Assembly: GCF_026342355.1 (NCBI RefSeq) | Contig: NZ_JAPEMV010000004.1 | Coordinates: 124,001 to 188,000 of the forward strand | DNA from: Streptomyces sp. NBC_00249 | Lineage (GTDB): Bacteria > Actinomycetota > Actinomycetes > Streptomycetales > Streptomycetaceae | Reading direction: 5' to 3' | Length of the DNA stretch: 64,000 bases | Shown: piece after piece, positions 17,383-26,610 of the stretch | Layout of the letters: the number at the start of each line of letters is the position of its first letter | Numbering within the stretch: the first letter of the stretch is position 1 | Program-made: the position numbers and the translations under genes | The notes under the pieces: generated by a model | What the model saw: the letters and a program-made list of their open reading frames with translations, nothing else | Database searches by the model: none | Told to the model about the DNA's origin: nothing

Positions 17383-19782
17383 TCAGGAGACCACCGCCGG
17401 GTCGGCCTGCTTGGCCACCCGCTCGGCCGCTGTGCCCTCGTCGTCGCCGACGGCGATGCCGCGGCGCTTGGAGACGTACACGGCGCCGATGATGACCGCG
17501 ATCGCGAGGACCGCGACGACGGCCCGTACGGTCGGGCTGGTGTCCTCGCCGTAGCTGAACTGGATGACGGCCGGGGCGATCAGCAGCGCCACCAGGTTCA
17601 TGACCTTGAGCAGCGGGTTGATGGCCGGGCCGGCGGTGTCCTTGAACGGGTCGCCGACGGTGTCGCCGATGACGACCGCGGCGTGGGCCTCGCTGCCCTT
17701 GCCGCCGTGGTGGCCGTCCTCGACGAGCTTCTTCGCGTTGTCCCACGCACCACCGGAGTTGGCGAGGAAGACCGCCATCAGGGTGCCGGTGCCGATGGCA
17801 CCCGCGAGGAAGGAGCCGAGCGCGCCGACGCCGAGGGAGAAGCCCACCGCGATCGGGGTGAGGACGGCGAGCAGCCCGGGCGTGGCGAGTTCGCGCAGCG
17901 CGTCCTTGGTGCAGATGTCCACGACGCGCCCGTACTCGGGCTTCTCGGTGTAGTCCATGATCCCGGGGTGCTCGCGGAACTGGCGGCGCACCTCGTAGAC
18001 GACGGCGCCCGCGGAGCGGGAGACGGCGTTGATGGCCAGGCCCGAGAAGAGGAACACGACGGCCGCGCCCAGGATCAGGCCGACCAGGTTGTTGGGCTGG
18101 GCGATGTCGAGGCTGAGGTTCATCTCCCCGGCCTTGGCCCCGACCTCCTTCACGGCGGTCGCGATGGCGTCGTTGTACGAGCCGAAGAGCGCGGCGGCGG
18201 CGAGCACGGCCGTCGCGATGGCGATGCCCTTGGTGATGGCCTTGGTGGTGTTGCCGACGGCGTCGAGGTCGGTGAGCACCTGGGCGCCGGCTCCCTGGAC
18301 GTCGCCGGACATCTCGGCGATGCCCTGGGCGTTGTCGGAGACCGGGCCGAAGGTGTCCATGGCGACGATGACGCCGACGGTGGTGAGCAGGCCGGTGCCG
18401 GCCAGGGCCACCGCGAACAGCGCCAGCATGATCGAGGTGCCGCCGAGCAGGAAGGCCCCGTAGACGCCGAGGCCGATGAGCAGGGCGGTGTAGACGGCGG
18501 ATTCCAGGCCGACGGAGATGCCGGCGAGGATGACGGTGGCCGCGCCGGTCAGCGAGGACTTGCCGATGTCCCGGACGGGACGGCGGTTGGTCTCGGTGAA
18601 GTAGCCGGTCAGCTGCTGGATGAGGGCCGCGAGCACGATGCCGATGGCGACGGCGACGACGGCCAGGACGCGCGGGTCCCCGGAGTGGTTGGAGATCGCC
18701 GCGTCCTCGACGCCGACCAGCTCCTTGTAGGTGGCCGGGAGGTAGGCGTAGACGGCGATCCCGACGAGGACCAGGGAGATCACCGCGGAGATGAAGAAGC
18801 CGCGGTTGATCGCGGTCATCCCGCTGCGGTCGGAGCGCTTCGGCGCGACCGCGAAGATGCCGATCATGGCGGTGATGACGCCGATGGCGGGCACGATCAG
18901 CGGGAAGGCGAGGCCCAGGTCGCCGAAGGCGGCCTTGCCGAGGATCAGGGCGGCCACGAGGGTGACGGCGTAGGACTCGAAGAGGTCGGCCGCCATCCCC
19001 GCGCAGTCGCCGACGTTGTCGCCCACGTTGTCGGCGATGGTCGCGGCATTGCGCGGATCGTCCTCCGGAATGCCCTGCTCGACCTTGCCGACCAGGTCGG
19101 CGCCGACGTCGGCGGCCTTCGTGAAGATGCCGCCGCCCACGCGCATGAACATCGCGATGAGCGCGGCGCCGAGCCCGAAGCCCTCCAGGACCTTGGGGGC
19201 GTCGGCGGCGTAGACCAGGACGACGCAGGAGGCGCCGAGCAGGCCGAGGCCGACGGTGAACATGCCGACGACGCCGCCCGTGCGGAAGGCGATCTTCATG
19301 GCCTTGTGGGCCACGTCGGTGAGGTCCTTGGCGGGTTCGCCCTCGGCGGGGGTGGCCTCGCGGGCGGCCGCGGCGACGCGGACGTTGGCGCGGACCGCGA
19401 GGCGCATGCCGATGTATCCGGTGGCGGCCGAGAAGATCGCGCCGACGAGGAAGAAGGCGGACCGCCCTCCGCGCTGCGTCCAGTCGTCGGCGGGGAGCAG
19501 GAAGAGCAGGAAGAAGACCACGACGGCGAAGATGCCGAGGGTGCGCAACTGGCGCCCGAGGTAGGCGTTGGCGCCTTCCTGAACGGCCGCGGCGATCTTC
19601 TTCATGCTGTCGGTGCCCTCGTCGGCCGCGAGGACCTGGCGGACCAGGATCTGCGCGACGACGAGGGCGGCGAGCGCGACGCCCGCGATGACGAACACGA
19701 TGAGCCGATTGTCATCGGTGAGTACTGCGGCTGCCAGATCATTGACGCGATCGGGCGCGATAGGGGTGAAGAGCCCCGTCAT
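17383..19782 (-). CDS. hppA: Membrane proton-pumping pyrophosphatase (K+-independent type)
   Basis: A 799-residue integral membrane enzyme with about 16 TMS that couples pyrophosphate hydrolysis to H+ export. The substrate site is clear: FTKAADVGADLVGKVE followed by DNVGDNVGDCAGMAADLFESY. The stretch GNTTKAITKG has Lys and Thr at the two positions that mark K+-independent enzymes; K+-dependent ones have Ala there. Start ATG 19782 has an excellent Shine-Dalgarno (AAGGAGGACGA). The longer upstream frame to 19866 lacks one. It is monocistronic, with the promoter in the AT-rich stretch to its right. It recovers energy from pyrophosphate made in biosynthesis. Confidence 0.96.
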   Translation of the reverse strand: MTGLFTPIAPDRVNDLAAAVLTDDNRLIVFVIAGVALAALVVAQILVRQVLAADEGTDSMKKIAAAVQEGANAYLGRQLRTLGIFAVVVFFLLFLLPADDWTQRGGRSAFFLVGAIFSAATGYIGMRLAVRANVRVAAAAREATPAEGEPAKDLTDVAHKAMKIAFRTGGVVGMFTVGLGLLGASCVVLVYAADAPKVLEGFGLGAALIAMFMRVGGGIFTKAADVGADLVGKVEQGIPEDDPRNAATIADNVGDNVGDCAGMAADLFESYAVTLVAALILGKAAFGDLGLAFPLIVPAIGVITAMIGIFAVAPKRSDRSGMTAINRGFFISAVISLVLVGIAVYAYLPATYKELVGVEDAAISNHSGDPRVLAVVAVAIGIVLAALIQQLTGYFTETNRRPVRDIGKSSLTGAATVILAGISVGLESAVYTALLIGLGVYGAFLLGGTSIMLALFAVALAGTGLLTTVGVIVAMDTFGPVSDNAQGIAEMSGDVQGAGAQVLTDLDAVGNTTKAITKGIAIATAVLAAAALFGSYNDAIATAVKEVGAKAGEMNLSLDIAQPNNLVGLILGAAVVFLFSGLAINAVSRSAGAVVYEVRRQFREHPGIMDYTEKPEYGRVVDICTKDALRELATPGLLAVLTPIAVGFSLGVGALGSFLAGAIGTGTLMAVFLANSGGAWDNAKKLVEDGHHGGKGSEAHAAVVIGDTVGDPFKDTAGPAINPLLKVMNLVALLIAPAVIQFSYGEDTSPTVRAVVAVLAIAVIIGAVYVSKRRGIAVGDDEGTAAERVAKQADPAVVS

Positions 19783-19984
19783 TCGTCCTCCTTGACGTGA
19801 TGAGCTCAAGATGTGGACGGATTGTAGGGAGCGCGCCCTGATCAAAACAGTGGGCGTGAAACGCAATTGGCCTGCTCTTGCTCCTCAGCAATAGATCACG
19901 TCACTCCATTACCCCCGAAAGAAGTAATGGGGCAAAGGCATTGACGGTCGATCAGTGATCTAGGAATTTGCCGGGAAAATGAAA
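19783..19984. other. hppA promoter region
   Basis: A relatively AT-rich 200-base stretch. It contains a dyad CCATTAC (19906-19912) with GTAATGG (19924-19930), and the palindrome GATCAGTGATC (19950-19960). Both could be operator sites for hppA, transcribed leftward from here. No gene is seen. Confidence 0.4.
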
Positions 19985-20007
19985 AAGGCCCTGCTCAGCA
20001 GGGCCTT
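19985..20007 (-). terminator. Terminator of the bldG operon
   Basis: AAGGCCCTGC-tca-GCAGGGCCTT, ten-base stem with a three-base loop. On the minus strand the stem is followed by TTTTCATTTT, a classical intrinsic terminator about 75 bases past the anti-sigma gene stop codon. Confidence 0.85.
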
Positions 20008-20080
20008 GATAAAGATCGGAAGATACGACGGGGAACGGCACCGTCAAGGGCGTTCGCCCCGGCAGCCGGCGGCCCGGTCG

Positions 20081-20521
20081 CTACGGAAGGTCGGAGTCCC
20101 CGGAGACGGGCCAGCTCATCCGGATCGTTCCGCCCGATTCACCGGTGGTCACGGAGACGTCGTCCACGAGCCCGCTGATCACCGCGAGTCCCATCTCGTC
20201 CTCGCCGTCGATGTCCGGGTCCAGGACGGCCGCGATCCCCGGCACGGCCTCGGCGGAACTGCCGGCCGGTCCGGGCACCTCGTCGCCGACCTCGATGGAG
20301 AACACCTTCTCCTCCTCGGTCAGCACCACCCGGACGGGCGCGGTCAGCCCATTGCTGCGGTGCAGTCCGACGGCACGCGAACAGGCCTCGCCCACGGCGA
20401 GGCGGACCTCGTCGAGGACGGCTTCCTCCACACCCGCCCTGCGCGCCACGGCGGCCGCGACCAGGCGGGCCGTCCGGACGTGTTCGGGCTGGGCGCTGAA
20501 GCGCAGTTCAACGGTGGCCAT
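20081..20521 (-). CDS. apgA: Anti-sigma factor, RsbW-like ATP-binding kinase (BldG partner)
   Basis: A 146-residue protein of the HATPase/GHKL anti-sigma family. The N box is recognisable (LDEVRLAVGEACSRAVGLH), where Glu and the helix bind ATP-Mg. The second half is less conserved than in RsbW (DEMGLAVISGLVDDV resembles the G1 box DxGxGL, but in reduced form). It lies 114 bases downstream of bldG in the same operon. It corresponds by position and sequence to S. coelicolor SCO3548, which I recall being called ApgA and shown to bind BldG. It should sequester a sigma factor unless neutralised by unphosphorylated BldG. The cognate sigma factor is not in the window. Confidence 0.85.
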   Translation of the reverse strand: MATVELRFSAQPEHVRTARLVAAAVARRAGVEEAVLDEVRLAVGEACSRAVGLHRSNGLTAPVRVVLTEEEKVFSIEVGDEVPGPAGSSAEAVPGIAAVLDPDIDGEDEMGLAVISGLVDDVSVTTGESGGTIRMSWPVSGDSDLP

Positions 20522-20635
20522 GTGCGTCCCCCTCGGACTACGGGCGTGCCTTGACCGGGGCCCGGACCACCCATGGCCCGGTACCCCCGCTCCTCATCGG
20601 CTCCTACGCCGCCTCGGCGGCGGTCTCGGGAGTCG

Positions 20636-20977
20636 TCAGTCGGTGGCGTTGACGGCGTCTTCCACACTCGTGTGGATCGGGAACACCTTGGTCAGACCGG
20701 TGATTCGGAAGATCTTCAGGATGCGCTCCTGGTTGCAGACCAGACGCAGCGAGCCCTCGTGCGCGCGGACGCGCTTGAGGCCTCCCACGAGCACACCGAG
20801 GCCGGTGGAGTCGAGGAAGTCCACTCGCTCCATGTCGACAACCAGGTGGTAGCTGCCGTCGTTCACCAACTCCACCAACTGCTCGCGCAGCTTGGGCGCG
20901 GTATACACATCAATCTCGCCACCGACCTCTACGACCGTGCGGTCGCCGACAGTGCGAGTCGACAGGGACAGGTCCAC
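20636..20977 (-). CDS. bldG: Anti-sigma factor antagonist BldG
   Basis: A 113-residue STAS-domain protein, the full size of BldG. The phosphorylatable serine is Ser57 in FLDSTGLGVLVGG. The sequence (MDLSLSTRTVGDRTVVEVGG at the start) is instantly recognisable. BldG controls aerial mycelium formation and antibiotic production, and its activity depends on phosphorylation by anti-sigma kinases. It is first gene of a two-gene operon with the anti-sigma partner and divergent from a helicase gene 82 bases away, the same order as in S. coelicolor. Confidence 0.97.
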   Translation of the reverse strand: MDLSLSTRTVGDRTVVEVGGEIDVYTAPKLREQLVELVNDGSYHLVVDMERVDFLDSTGLGVLVGGLKRVRAHEGSLRLVCNQERILKIFRITGLTKVFPIHTSVEDAVNATD

Positions 20978-21059
20978 GGATCCTCCAGCACCTTGCTATC
21001 GAGCGGCGCCCCCCAGGGGCCTCCCCACCCGAAGGTAAGGGGAGGGATCGGCTGCCGCG

Positions 21060-23525
21060 ATGGCATTCAATCACTTACCGGCAGGCGCGCACGACGCCTT
21101 GGGTCCATTGTCCCGCACGCCGGTGACACACTCGGTTCCAATGGCCAACACTCACCGACCCGGTCAGCCCACGGCACCGGCGGACCCTCGACCCACCCCC
21201 GGCACGGTCCTGGACCGGCTGTCACGGGGGCCTTCCCGAGCTGCGCGCATCACCCATACGGAGCACTTGCCCCCTCGGGAGGGTCGTCATGCGGTGTGGC
21301 CCGATCGCATCCGAACGGATGTCGTAGCGGCGATCCGGGCCGCGGGCATCGAACATCCGTGGGAACACCAGGCCACGGCCGCCGAGCACGCCCTCGACGG
21401 CGAAAGTGTGGTGATCGCCACCGGAACCGCCTCGGGCAAGTCCCTGGCCTACCTCGCCCCCGTGCTCTCCGCCCTCGCCGACGGCGCCGAGGCCCCGAAC
21501 GGCCGCGGGGCGACCGCCCTCTACCTGTCCCCCACCAAAGCTCTGGCCGCCGACCAGCGGCGCGCCGTGCGAGAGCTCGCCGCGCCCCTCGGGAACGCCG
21601 TACGCCCCGCCGTGTACGACGGGGACACCCCCTTCGAGGAGCGCGAGTGGGTGCGCCAGTACGCCAACTACGTGCTGACCAACCCCGACATGCTGCACCG
21701 GGGGATCCTGCCCTCCCACCCCCGCTGGTCCTCCTTCCTGAAATCCCTGCGGTACGTGGTCGTCGACGAGTGCCACACCTACCGCGGGGTCTTCGGGTCC
21801 CATGTCGCCCAGGTCCTGCGGCGGCTGCGCCGGCTGTGCGCCCGCTACGGCTCCGAACCGGTGTTCCTGCTGGCCTCCGCCACCGCGAGCGACCCGGCGG
21901 CCGCCGCGTCCCGGCTGACCGGGGTGCCGGTCCGGGAGGTCGCCGACGACGCCTCGCCGCGCGGCGAGGTCGTCTTCGCCCTGTGGGAGCCGCCGCTGAC
22001 CGACCTCAAGGGCGAGAAGGGCGCTCCCGTACGCCGTACGGCCACCGCCGAGACCGCCGACCTGCTGACCGACCTGGTCGTACAGGGCGTCCGCACCGTG
22101 GCCTTCGTCCGGTCCCGGCGCGGGGCCGAGCTGATCGCGGTGATCGCCCAGGAACGGCTCGCGGAGATCGACCGCTCCCTGCCCCGGCGGGTCGCCGCCT
22201 ACCGGGGCGGCTACCTCCCCGAGGAGCGGCGCGCCCTGGAGCGGGCCCTGCACTCCGGGGACCTGCTGGGGCTGGCCGCGACCACCGCCCTGGAGCTGGG
22301 CGTGGACGTCTCCGGGCTGGACGCCGTACTGATCACCGGATACCCGGGCACCCGCGCCTCCCTGTGGCAGCAGGCGGGCCGCGCCGGCCGCTCGGGGCAG
22401 GGCGCCCTGGCCATCCTGATCGCCCGCGACGACCCCCTGGACACCTATCTGGTCCACCACCCCGAGGCCCTCTTCCGGCAGCCGGTGGAGGCCACGGTCC
22501 TGGACCCCGACAACCCGTACGTCCTGGCCCCGCACCTGTGCGCGGCCGCCGCCGAGCTGCCCCTGACCGAGCCCGACCTGGACCTCTTCGGCCCCGCCGC
22601 ACGCGGCCTCCTCCCCCAGCTGGAGGCCGCGAAGCTGCTGCGCCGCCGGGCCACGGCCTGGCACTGGACCCGCCGGGAGCGGGCCTCCGACCTGACCGAC
22701 ATCCGCGGCGGCGGGGGCCGCCCGGTGCAGATCGTCGAGGCCGCGACCGGGCGGCTGCTGGGCACGGTCGACGAGTCCGCCTCCCACTCCGCCGTCCACG
22801 ACGGGGCCGTCCACCTCCACCAGGGCCGCAGCTACCTGGTGAAGCACCTGGACCTGGAGGACTCCGTCGCCCTGGTCGAGGAGGCCTCCCCGCCGTTCTC
22901 CACCACGGCCCGCGACACCACCTCCATCTCGATCCTGGAGACCGAGACCGAGATCCCCTGGGGCGCGGCCCGGCTCTGCTACGGCTCCGTCGAGGTCACC
23001 AACCAGGTCGTCTCCTACCTGCGGCGCAAGCTGATCACCGGCGAGGTACTCGGCGAGGCCAAGCTGGACCTGCCGCCGCGCACCCTGCGCACGCGGGCCG
23101 TGTGGTGGACGGTCACCGAGGACCAGCTCGACGAGGCCCGGATCAACCCGGAGATCCTCGGCGGCGCCCTGCACGCCGCCGAGCACGCCTCCATCGGCCT
23201 GCTCCCGCTGTTCGCCACCTGCGACCGCTGGGACATCGGCGGCGTCTCCGTCCCGCTGCATCCCGACACGCTCCTTCCGACGGTCTTCGTCTACGACGGC
23301 CACCCGGGCGGCGCCGGCTTCGCCGAGCGGGCCTTCCACACGGCCCGGGCCTGGCTCACGGCGACCCGCGACGCCATCGCCGCCTGCGAGTGCGAGGCCG
23401 GCTGCCCCTCCTGCATCCAGTCCCCCAAGTGCGGCAACGGCAACGACCCCCTCCACAAACGCGGCGCCATCCGCCTCCTCACCCACCTCCTCGCCCCCGC
23501 CCCCGATCCCCACCAGGGCCCGTAA
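21060..23525 (+). CDS. DEAD/DEAH-box helicase with C-terminal zinc (DUF1998/MZB) domain
   Basis: An 821-residue superfamily 2 helicase of the YprA/Hrq1-like group, probably acting in DNA repair or recombination. Walker A is ATGTASGKS (about residue 120), motif II is DECH (VVVDECHTYRG), motif III is LLASATAS, and motif VI is QQAGRAGRSG. The C-terminal domain ends in a four-cysteine cluster (CECEAGCPSCIQSPKCGNG). The longest start, ATG 21060 (MAFNHLPAG), puts a TTA codon at position 6 (21075-21077), so translation may depend on the bldA tRNA. ATG 21141 is an alternative that avoids it. It is divergent from bldG. Confidence 0.9.
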   Translation: MAFNHLPAGAHDALGPLSRTPVTHSVPMANTHRPGQPTAPADPRPTPGTVLDRLSRGPSRAARITHTEHLPPREGRHAVWPDRIRTDVVAAIRAAGIEHPWEHQATAAEHALDGESVVIATGTASGKSLAYLAPVLSALADGAEAPNGRGATALYLSPTKALAADQRRAVRELAAPLGNAVRPAVYDGDTPFEEREWVRQYANYVLTNPDMLHRGILPSHPRWSSFLKSLRYVVVDECHTYRGVFGSHVAQVLRRLRRLCARYGSEPVFLLASATASDPAAAASRLTGVPVREVADDASPRGEVVFALWEPPLTDLKGEKGAPVRRTATAETADLLTDLVVQGVRTVAFVRSRRGAELIAVIAQERLAEIDRSLPRRVAAYRGGYLPEERRALERALHSGDLLGLAATTALELGVDVSGLDAVLITGYPGTRASLWQQAGRAGRSGQGALAILIARDDPLDTYLVHHPEALFRQPVEATVLDPDNPYVLAPHLCAAAAELPLTEPDLDLFGPAARGLLPQLEAAKLLRRRATAWHWTRRERASDLTDIRGGGGRPVQIVEAATGRLLGTVDESASHSAVHDGAVHLHQGRSYLVKHLDLEDSVALVEEASPPFSTTARDTTSISILETETEIPWGAARLCYGSVEVTNQVVSYLRRKLITGEVLGEAKLDLPPRTLRTRAVWWTVTEDQLDEARINPEILGGALHAAEHASIGLLPLFATCDRWDIGGVSVPLHPDTLLPTVFVYDGHPGGAGFAERAFHTARAWLTATRDAIAACECEAGCPSCIQSPKCGNGNDPLHKRGAIRLLTHLLAPAPDPHQGP

Positions 23526-23927
23526 ACCCGGCGCCCCCACCGGCAACCCCCGGACGGCCCCACCCCACCCAGGCCACGCGGCACCGGAGGCCCCGGACAC
23601 CTCCGCCCTGCCCCGGGCCACGCAGGTCGTATCGCGGCACCCCCACCGGCGTCACCCGCACGCCTCCGCCGCGCCCTGGCCACGCCCAGGACTCACCACC
23701 AGGGTCGTGACACCGGAGCCCGCGCAGGCTCGCCCGTCGGGGTCGTGGCGCCCCGACCCCGTCCAGACCCGCTCAGGCCTCGCCTCAGGGCCTCGTGGCG
23801 GGGTGCCGGTACCGTGCGGTCCCGGGGCGGCCCCGGGCTGTCTGGGGCCCGCCCAGGGCTCGCCACCAGGCCCGGTGGAGCGTTGCCCGCGTGGGCAACG
23901 CGGCGGCCGGTGGCCCCGGTGTCCCGC
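23526..23927. other. Convergent intergenic region between helicase and tad operon
   Basis: About 400 bases of very GC-rich sequence, with many short repeats of CACC and GGCCC. No reading frame on either strand has a start, ribosome binding site and plausible protein. The only clear structure is the hairpin at 23880-23901. Confidence 0.6.
23880..23901. terminator. Terminator of the tad operon
   Basis: GCGTTGCCC-gcgt-GGGCAACGC, nine-base perfect stem with a four-base loop, 27 bases after the last stop codon of the Tad-like operon. Confidence 0.6.
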
Positions 23928-24308
23928 TCAGGGCGCCACCCGGGCGGGCAGTGGTGCCCGGTTCGGGGTGGCCGGCAGGGGTGGGCCCGCCCGGGACCGG
24001 GTCGTCGGGGTGAAGGGGCCCGCGCGGACACGGGCCGCGACCTCGGCCACCTCGCCCCCGACGCGGCACTCGGCCACCACCGCCCCCTGCGCCCCGGCGA
24101 CCCGCGAGGCCGTCGCGCAGGCGGCCTCGGGGCCGTGGGCCCAGGTCGCCGCCGCCGCGAGGGCCGCCAGGTCCGCCGCCGCGCCCGCCCGATGGCGGGC
24201 GACCACCGCCTGGCCGAGCAGCAGGACGCCCCCGAACACCGCTCCCAGCACCGTGACCACCACGGTGGCCCACACGGTCGCCGAGCCCCGCTCGCGGTCC
24301 CGGCTCAC
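23928..24308 (-). CDS. TadE-like minor pilin, second copy (Rv3654c-like)
   Basis: A 126-residue protein starting GTG at 24308, overlapping the upstream stop codon as GTGA. The N-terminus (RERGSATVWATVVVT) is a short positive leader, a Gly, and then a hydrophobic helix, as in TadE/TadG pseudopilins. The residue at +5 after the Gly is Trp rather than Glu, so prepilin peptidase processing may be absent or altered. A Cys pair in the mature part (ACATASR, AECRVGG) may form a disulfide. The helix is followed by a Pro/Arg-rich tail. It is the last gene of the operon. Confidence 0.7.
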   Translation of the reverse strand: MSRDRERGSATVWATVVVTVLGAVFGGVLLLGQAVVARHRAGAAADLAALAAAATWAHGPEAACATASRVAGAQGAVVAECRVGGEVAEVAARVRAGPFTPTTRSRAGPPLPATPNRAPLPARVAP

Positions 24309-24682
24309 GGCGGCGGCCCCACGCTGTCCTCCGCCAGCGCCACCGCCCGCGCCCCGAGCCGTACCCGTAGCCCGCCGGGCCCCGGTGCCGGCGCGGACAC
24401 CGTGACCCGCCACAGGTCGCCCGACCGCTCCACCTCCACCTCCGCCCCCGGCGGGGCGGCCGACCTGGCCGCCCCCGCCGCCGCCTCCGCCGGTTCCGAC
24501 CGGGCCGCCGCCCTCGCACCGGCCCGCGCCGCGTCCACGCACCGGATCTGCGCGGCGGCCGCCATCAGCGCCCAGACCAGCAGCGCCGCGAACAGCACGA
24601 GCGCCGGAATGACCACAGCCGCCTCAGCGGTCACATATCCGCGGTCGCCGATTCCCGGCCGATTTCGCTCAGAAGGGCGCAT
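24305..24682 (-). CDS. TadE-family minor pilin
   Basis: A 125-residue TadE-like protein. The leader ends GDRG, followed by YVTAE and a long hydrophobic helix, which gives the prepilin-type motif G/xxxxE with Glu at +5 (residue 20). The rest is an extracytoplasmic domain with beta character. TadE proteins are minor pilins or assembly factors of Tad/Flp pili. It overlaps the DUF4244 gene by 14 bases and the next gene by four, so translation is probably coupled. Confidence 0.8.
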   Translation of the reverse strand: MRPSERNRPGIGDRGYVTAEAAVVIPALVLFAALLVWALMAAAAQIRCVDAARAGARAAARSEPAEAAAGAARSAAPPGAEVEVERSGDLWRVTVSAPAPGPGGLRVRLGARAVALAEDSVGPPP

Positions 24683-24866
24683 CGAGCGCCTTCCCGATGG
24701 TCGACTGAAGCGCCGTCGAGACCACGTCGCTCGTCACCACCTTGTACAGAACCGCGGCGAACGCACAGGCCGCGATCGTGCCCATGGCGTATTCCGAAGT
24801 GGACATTCCGGCGTCGGACCGCCGGCCGCTCAGCGCCGTCCGCACGCGAAACCAGATGATCCTCAT
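24669..24866 (-). CDS. DUF4244 Flp-pilin-like protein
   Basis: A 65-residue protein of the DUF4244 family, the likely major pilin of this locus. Residues 1-20 are a basic leader ending in Gly20. The mature N-terminus would be MSTSEYAMGTIAA, so Glu is at +5 and Tyr at +6, the exact Flp/type IVb prepilin pattern. A single hydrophobic helix follows. Size, signal and place between tadC and tadE agree with a Flp pilin. Pilus formation by this locus in Streptomyces has not been shown to my knowledge. Confidence 0.82.
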   Translation of the reverse strand: MRIIWFRVRTALSGRRSDAGMSTSEYAMGTIAACAFAAVLYKVVTSDVVSTALQSTIGKALDAPF

Positions 24867-24949
24867 GGCAACCTCCTGTGGGATTACGTTCTTGATGTGA
24901 TTTCAGGTTTTGATTCAGTGGATCTTTCCGGGGTGTTCCCGGGGATCTT

Positions 24950-25726
24950 TCAGCTGCCCGACAGGAGTCCGGAGGCCATTCCGATCACCACCGGGGCCAC
25001 TCCCACCGCGAGGAACGCGGGGAGGAAACAGAGCCCGACCGGAGCGGTGACGAGCACCGCCGCCCGCTGCGCCCGGGCCGATGCCTGCCGGGAGCGCTCC
25101 GCCCGCAGGGCCGCCGCCAGGCGGGAGACCGGCTCCGCCGCCGGGGCCCCGCTCCGCGCGGCCCGCTCCAGGCACTCCGCCAGCCCCCGGGCGCCCGGTA
25201 TCCGCGCCAACCTCCCCCACGCGGCGCCCGGTTCCCCGCCGAGCCGCAGCTCGGCCCCGGCGAGCGCCAGCCGCTCGCCCACCGGGCCGCCCAGCGACTC
25301 CCCCACCACCTCGGCGGCCTCCACCGGTCCGGCGCCGGCCGCCAGGCACGCGGCGAGCAGATCCGCGGCGAACGGCAACTGCCGCTCCGCTTCCCGGTGG
25401 CCGACCAGCTCGGCCGGCCTCACCCGGGCCAGCGCCCACCGCACCGCGAACGCCGCCCCGCACCCGGCCAGGGCCCCCGGCACACCACCGACCAGCACCC
25501 AGACCGCCACCAGCGCCCCCACCGGCCCCGCCCACCCCGCGAGCGCCGCCCGGAGCCGTCTCCCCCGCAGCGGCCCGCGCCGGGCCGGCTCCGTCCACAG
25601 CAGGCCCGCGATCCTGCGCCGCACCGCCCGCCGCCGCAGCCGGGCCGCCACCGCCGATGCCAGGCACCACACCGCCGCCGCCAGGCACACCGCCGTCCCC
25701 AGCCTGTGGACCACCGCCCCGCCCAT
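24950..25726 (-). CDS. Type II secretion F-domain protein, TadC-like
   Basis: A 258-residue inner-membrane platform protein. The hydrophobic segments are at about residues 5-25, 55-90 and 225-255, with the T2SSF domain (QLPFAADLLAACLAAG...) in the cytosol between them. It starts ATG 25726, overlapping the tadB stop as TGATG, with GGGGGAA upstream. With TadB it would form the membrane platform on which the TadA ATPase acts. Confidence 0.85.
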   Translation of the reverse strand: MGGAVVHRLGTAVCLAAAVWCLASAVAARLRRRAVRRRIAGLLWTEPARRGPLRGRRLRAALAGWAGPVGALVAVWVLVGGVPGALAGCGAAFAVRWALARVRPAELVGHREAERQLPFAADLLAACLAAGAGPVEAAEVVGESLGGPVGERLALAGAELRLGGEPGAAWGRLARIPGARGLAECLERAARSGAPAAEPVSRLAAALRAERSRQASARAQRAAVLVTAPVGLCFLPAFLAVGVAPVVIGMASGLLSGS

Positions 25727-26610
25727 CACCGTTCCCCCGTCCGTACGATCCGCCGGCACCACAGCAGCCCCAGCGCCTCCAGCACCCCGCCCGCCAGCAG
25801 GCAGCCCCACCCCACCGGGGAGTGCAGCAGCACGTGCAGCGGATCCGCCCCGAGCCCGGTACCGATCAGCAGCCCCACCAGGGGCAGCAGCGCGAGCACC
25901 ACCGCGGTCGACCGGGCTCCCGCCAACTGGGCCCGCAGCGACTCCTGCTGGTCCCGCTCCGCCCGCAACGCCCCTTCCAGCCGGTCGAGTCCGGCGGCCA
26001 GCCCCGCGCCGCCGTCCACCGAGACCCGCCAACAGGCAGCCATCGCGGCCAATCCCTCCGCACCCGGCTCCCGGGCGGCCTGCCGCAGCGCTTCGGCCAC
26101 ATCCCCACCGAACGCGGCGGCGGCCAGTACGCCGGCCTCCGCCGGGCCGGGGCCGCCGGGGCCCTCCGCCGTCCGGCGGACCGCCACCGTCAGGGCCTGC
26201 CCGGGCTGGGCTCCGGCCCGCAACTCCCCGACCACGGCCCCGCACAGCGCCACCACCCCGGCGGCCCGGGCACCGCGCGCCCGCTCCCGCTCCCGGGCCC
26301 GCAGCCATCTGCGCAGCAACGGCACGGCGGCGGCCCCCAGCAGCAGCGGAATCACCGATCCGCCCAGTACGGCGACCAGCAGCCCGGCCACCGGAGCGGC
26401 GTACTCCGGCCACCGGGCGGCGCGGGCCCGCAGCGCGGCCAGCAGCCATACCCGGCGCGCCGGCCCGCCCGGCACCGGCGTGCCCACCCCGACGAGCACC
26501 AGCCGGACCCGCCGGGGCGCCCGGTCCGCCCCGGTCAGCACCCAGGCGGCCGCCCCGGCGCACAGCACCCCCGCGAACACCGGGACCGAGCCCAGCGGCC
26601 CGGCGCTCAC
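25726..26610 (-). CDS. Type II secretion F-domain protein, TadB-like
   Basis: A 294-residue membrane protein. The start GTG 26610 overlaps the tadA stop as GTGA. Hydrophobic segments lie near the N-terminus (VPVFAGVLCAGAAAWVL), around residues 70-95, and in a C-terminal pair (STAVVLALLPLVGLLIGTG, GWGCLLAGGVLEALGLL). The T2SSF domain (VVALCGAVVGELRAGAQPGQ...) lies between. It partners TadC. Confidence 0.85.
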   Translation of the reverse strand: MSAGPLGSVPVFAGVLCAGAAAWVLTGADRAPRRVRLVLVGVGTPVPGGPARRVWLLAALRARAARWPEYAAPVAGLLVAVLGGSVIPLLLGAAAVPLLRRWLRARERERARGARAAGVVALCGAVVGELRAGAQPGQALTVAVRRTAEGPGGPGPAEAGVLAAAAFGGDVAEALRQAAREPGAEGLAAMAACWRVSVDGGAGLAAGLDRLEGALRAERDQQESLRAQLAGARSTAVVLALLPLVGLLIGTGLGADPLHVLLHSPVGWGCLLAGGVLEALGLLWCRRIVRTGER

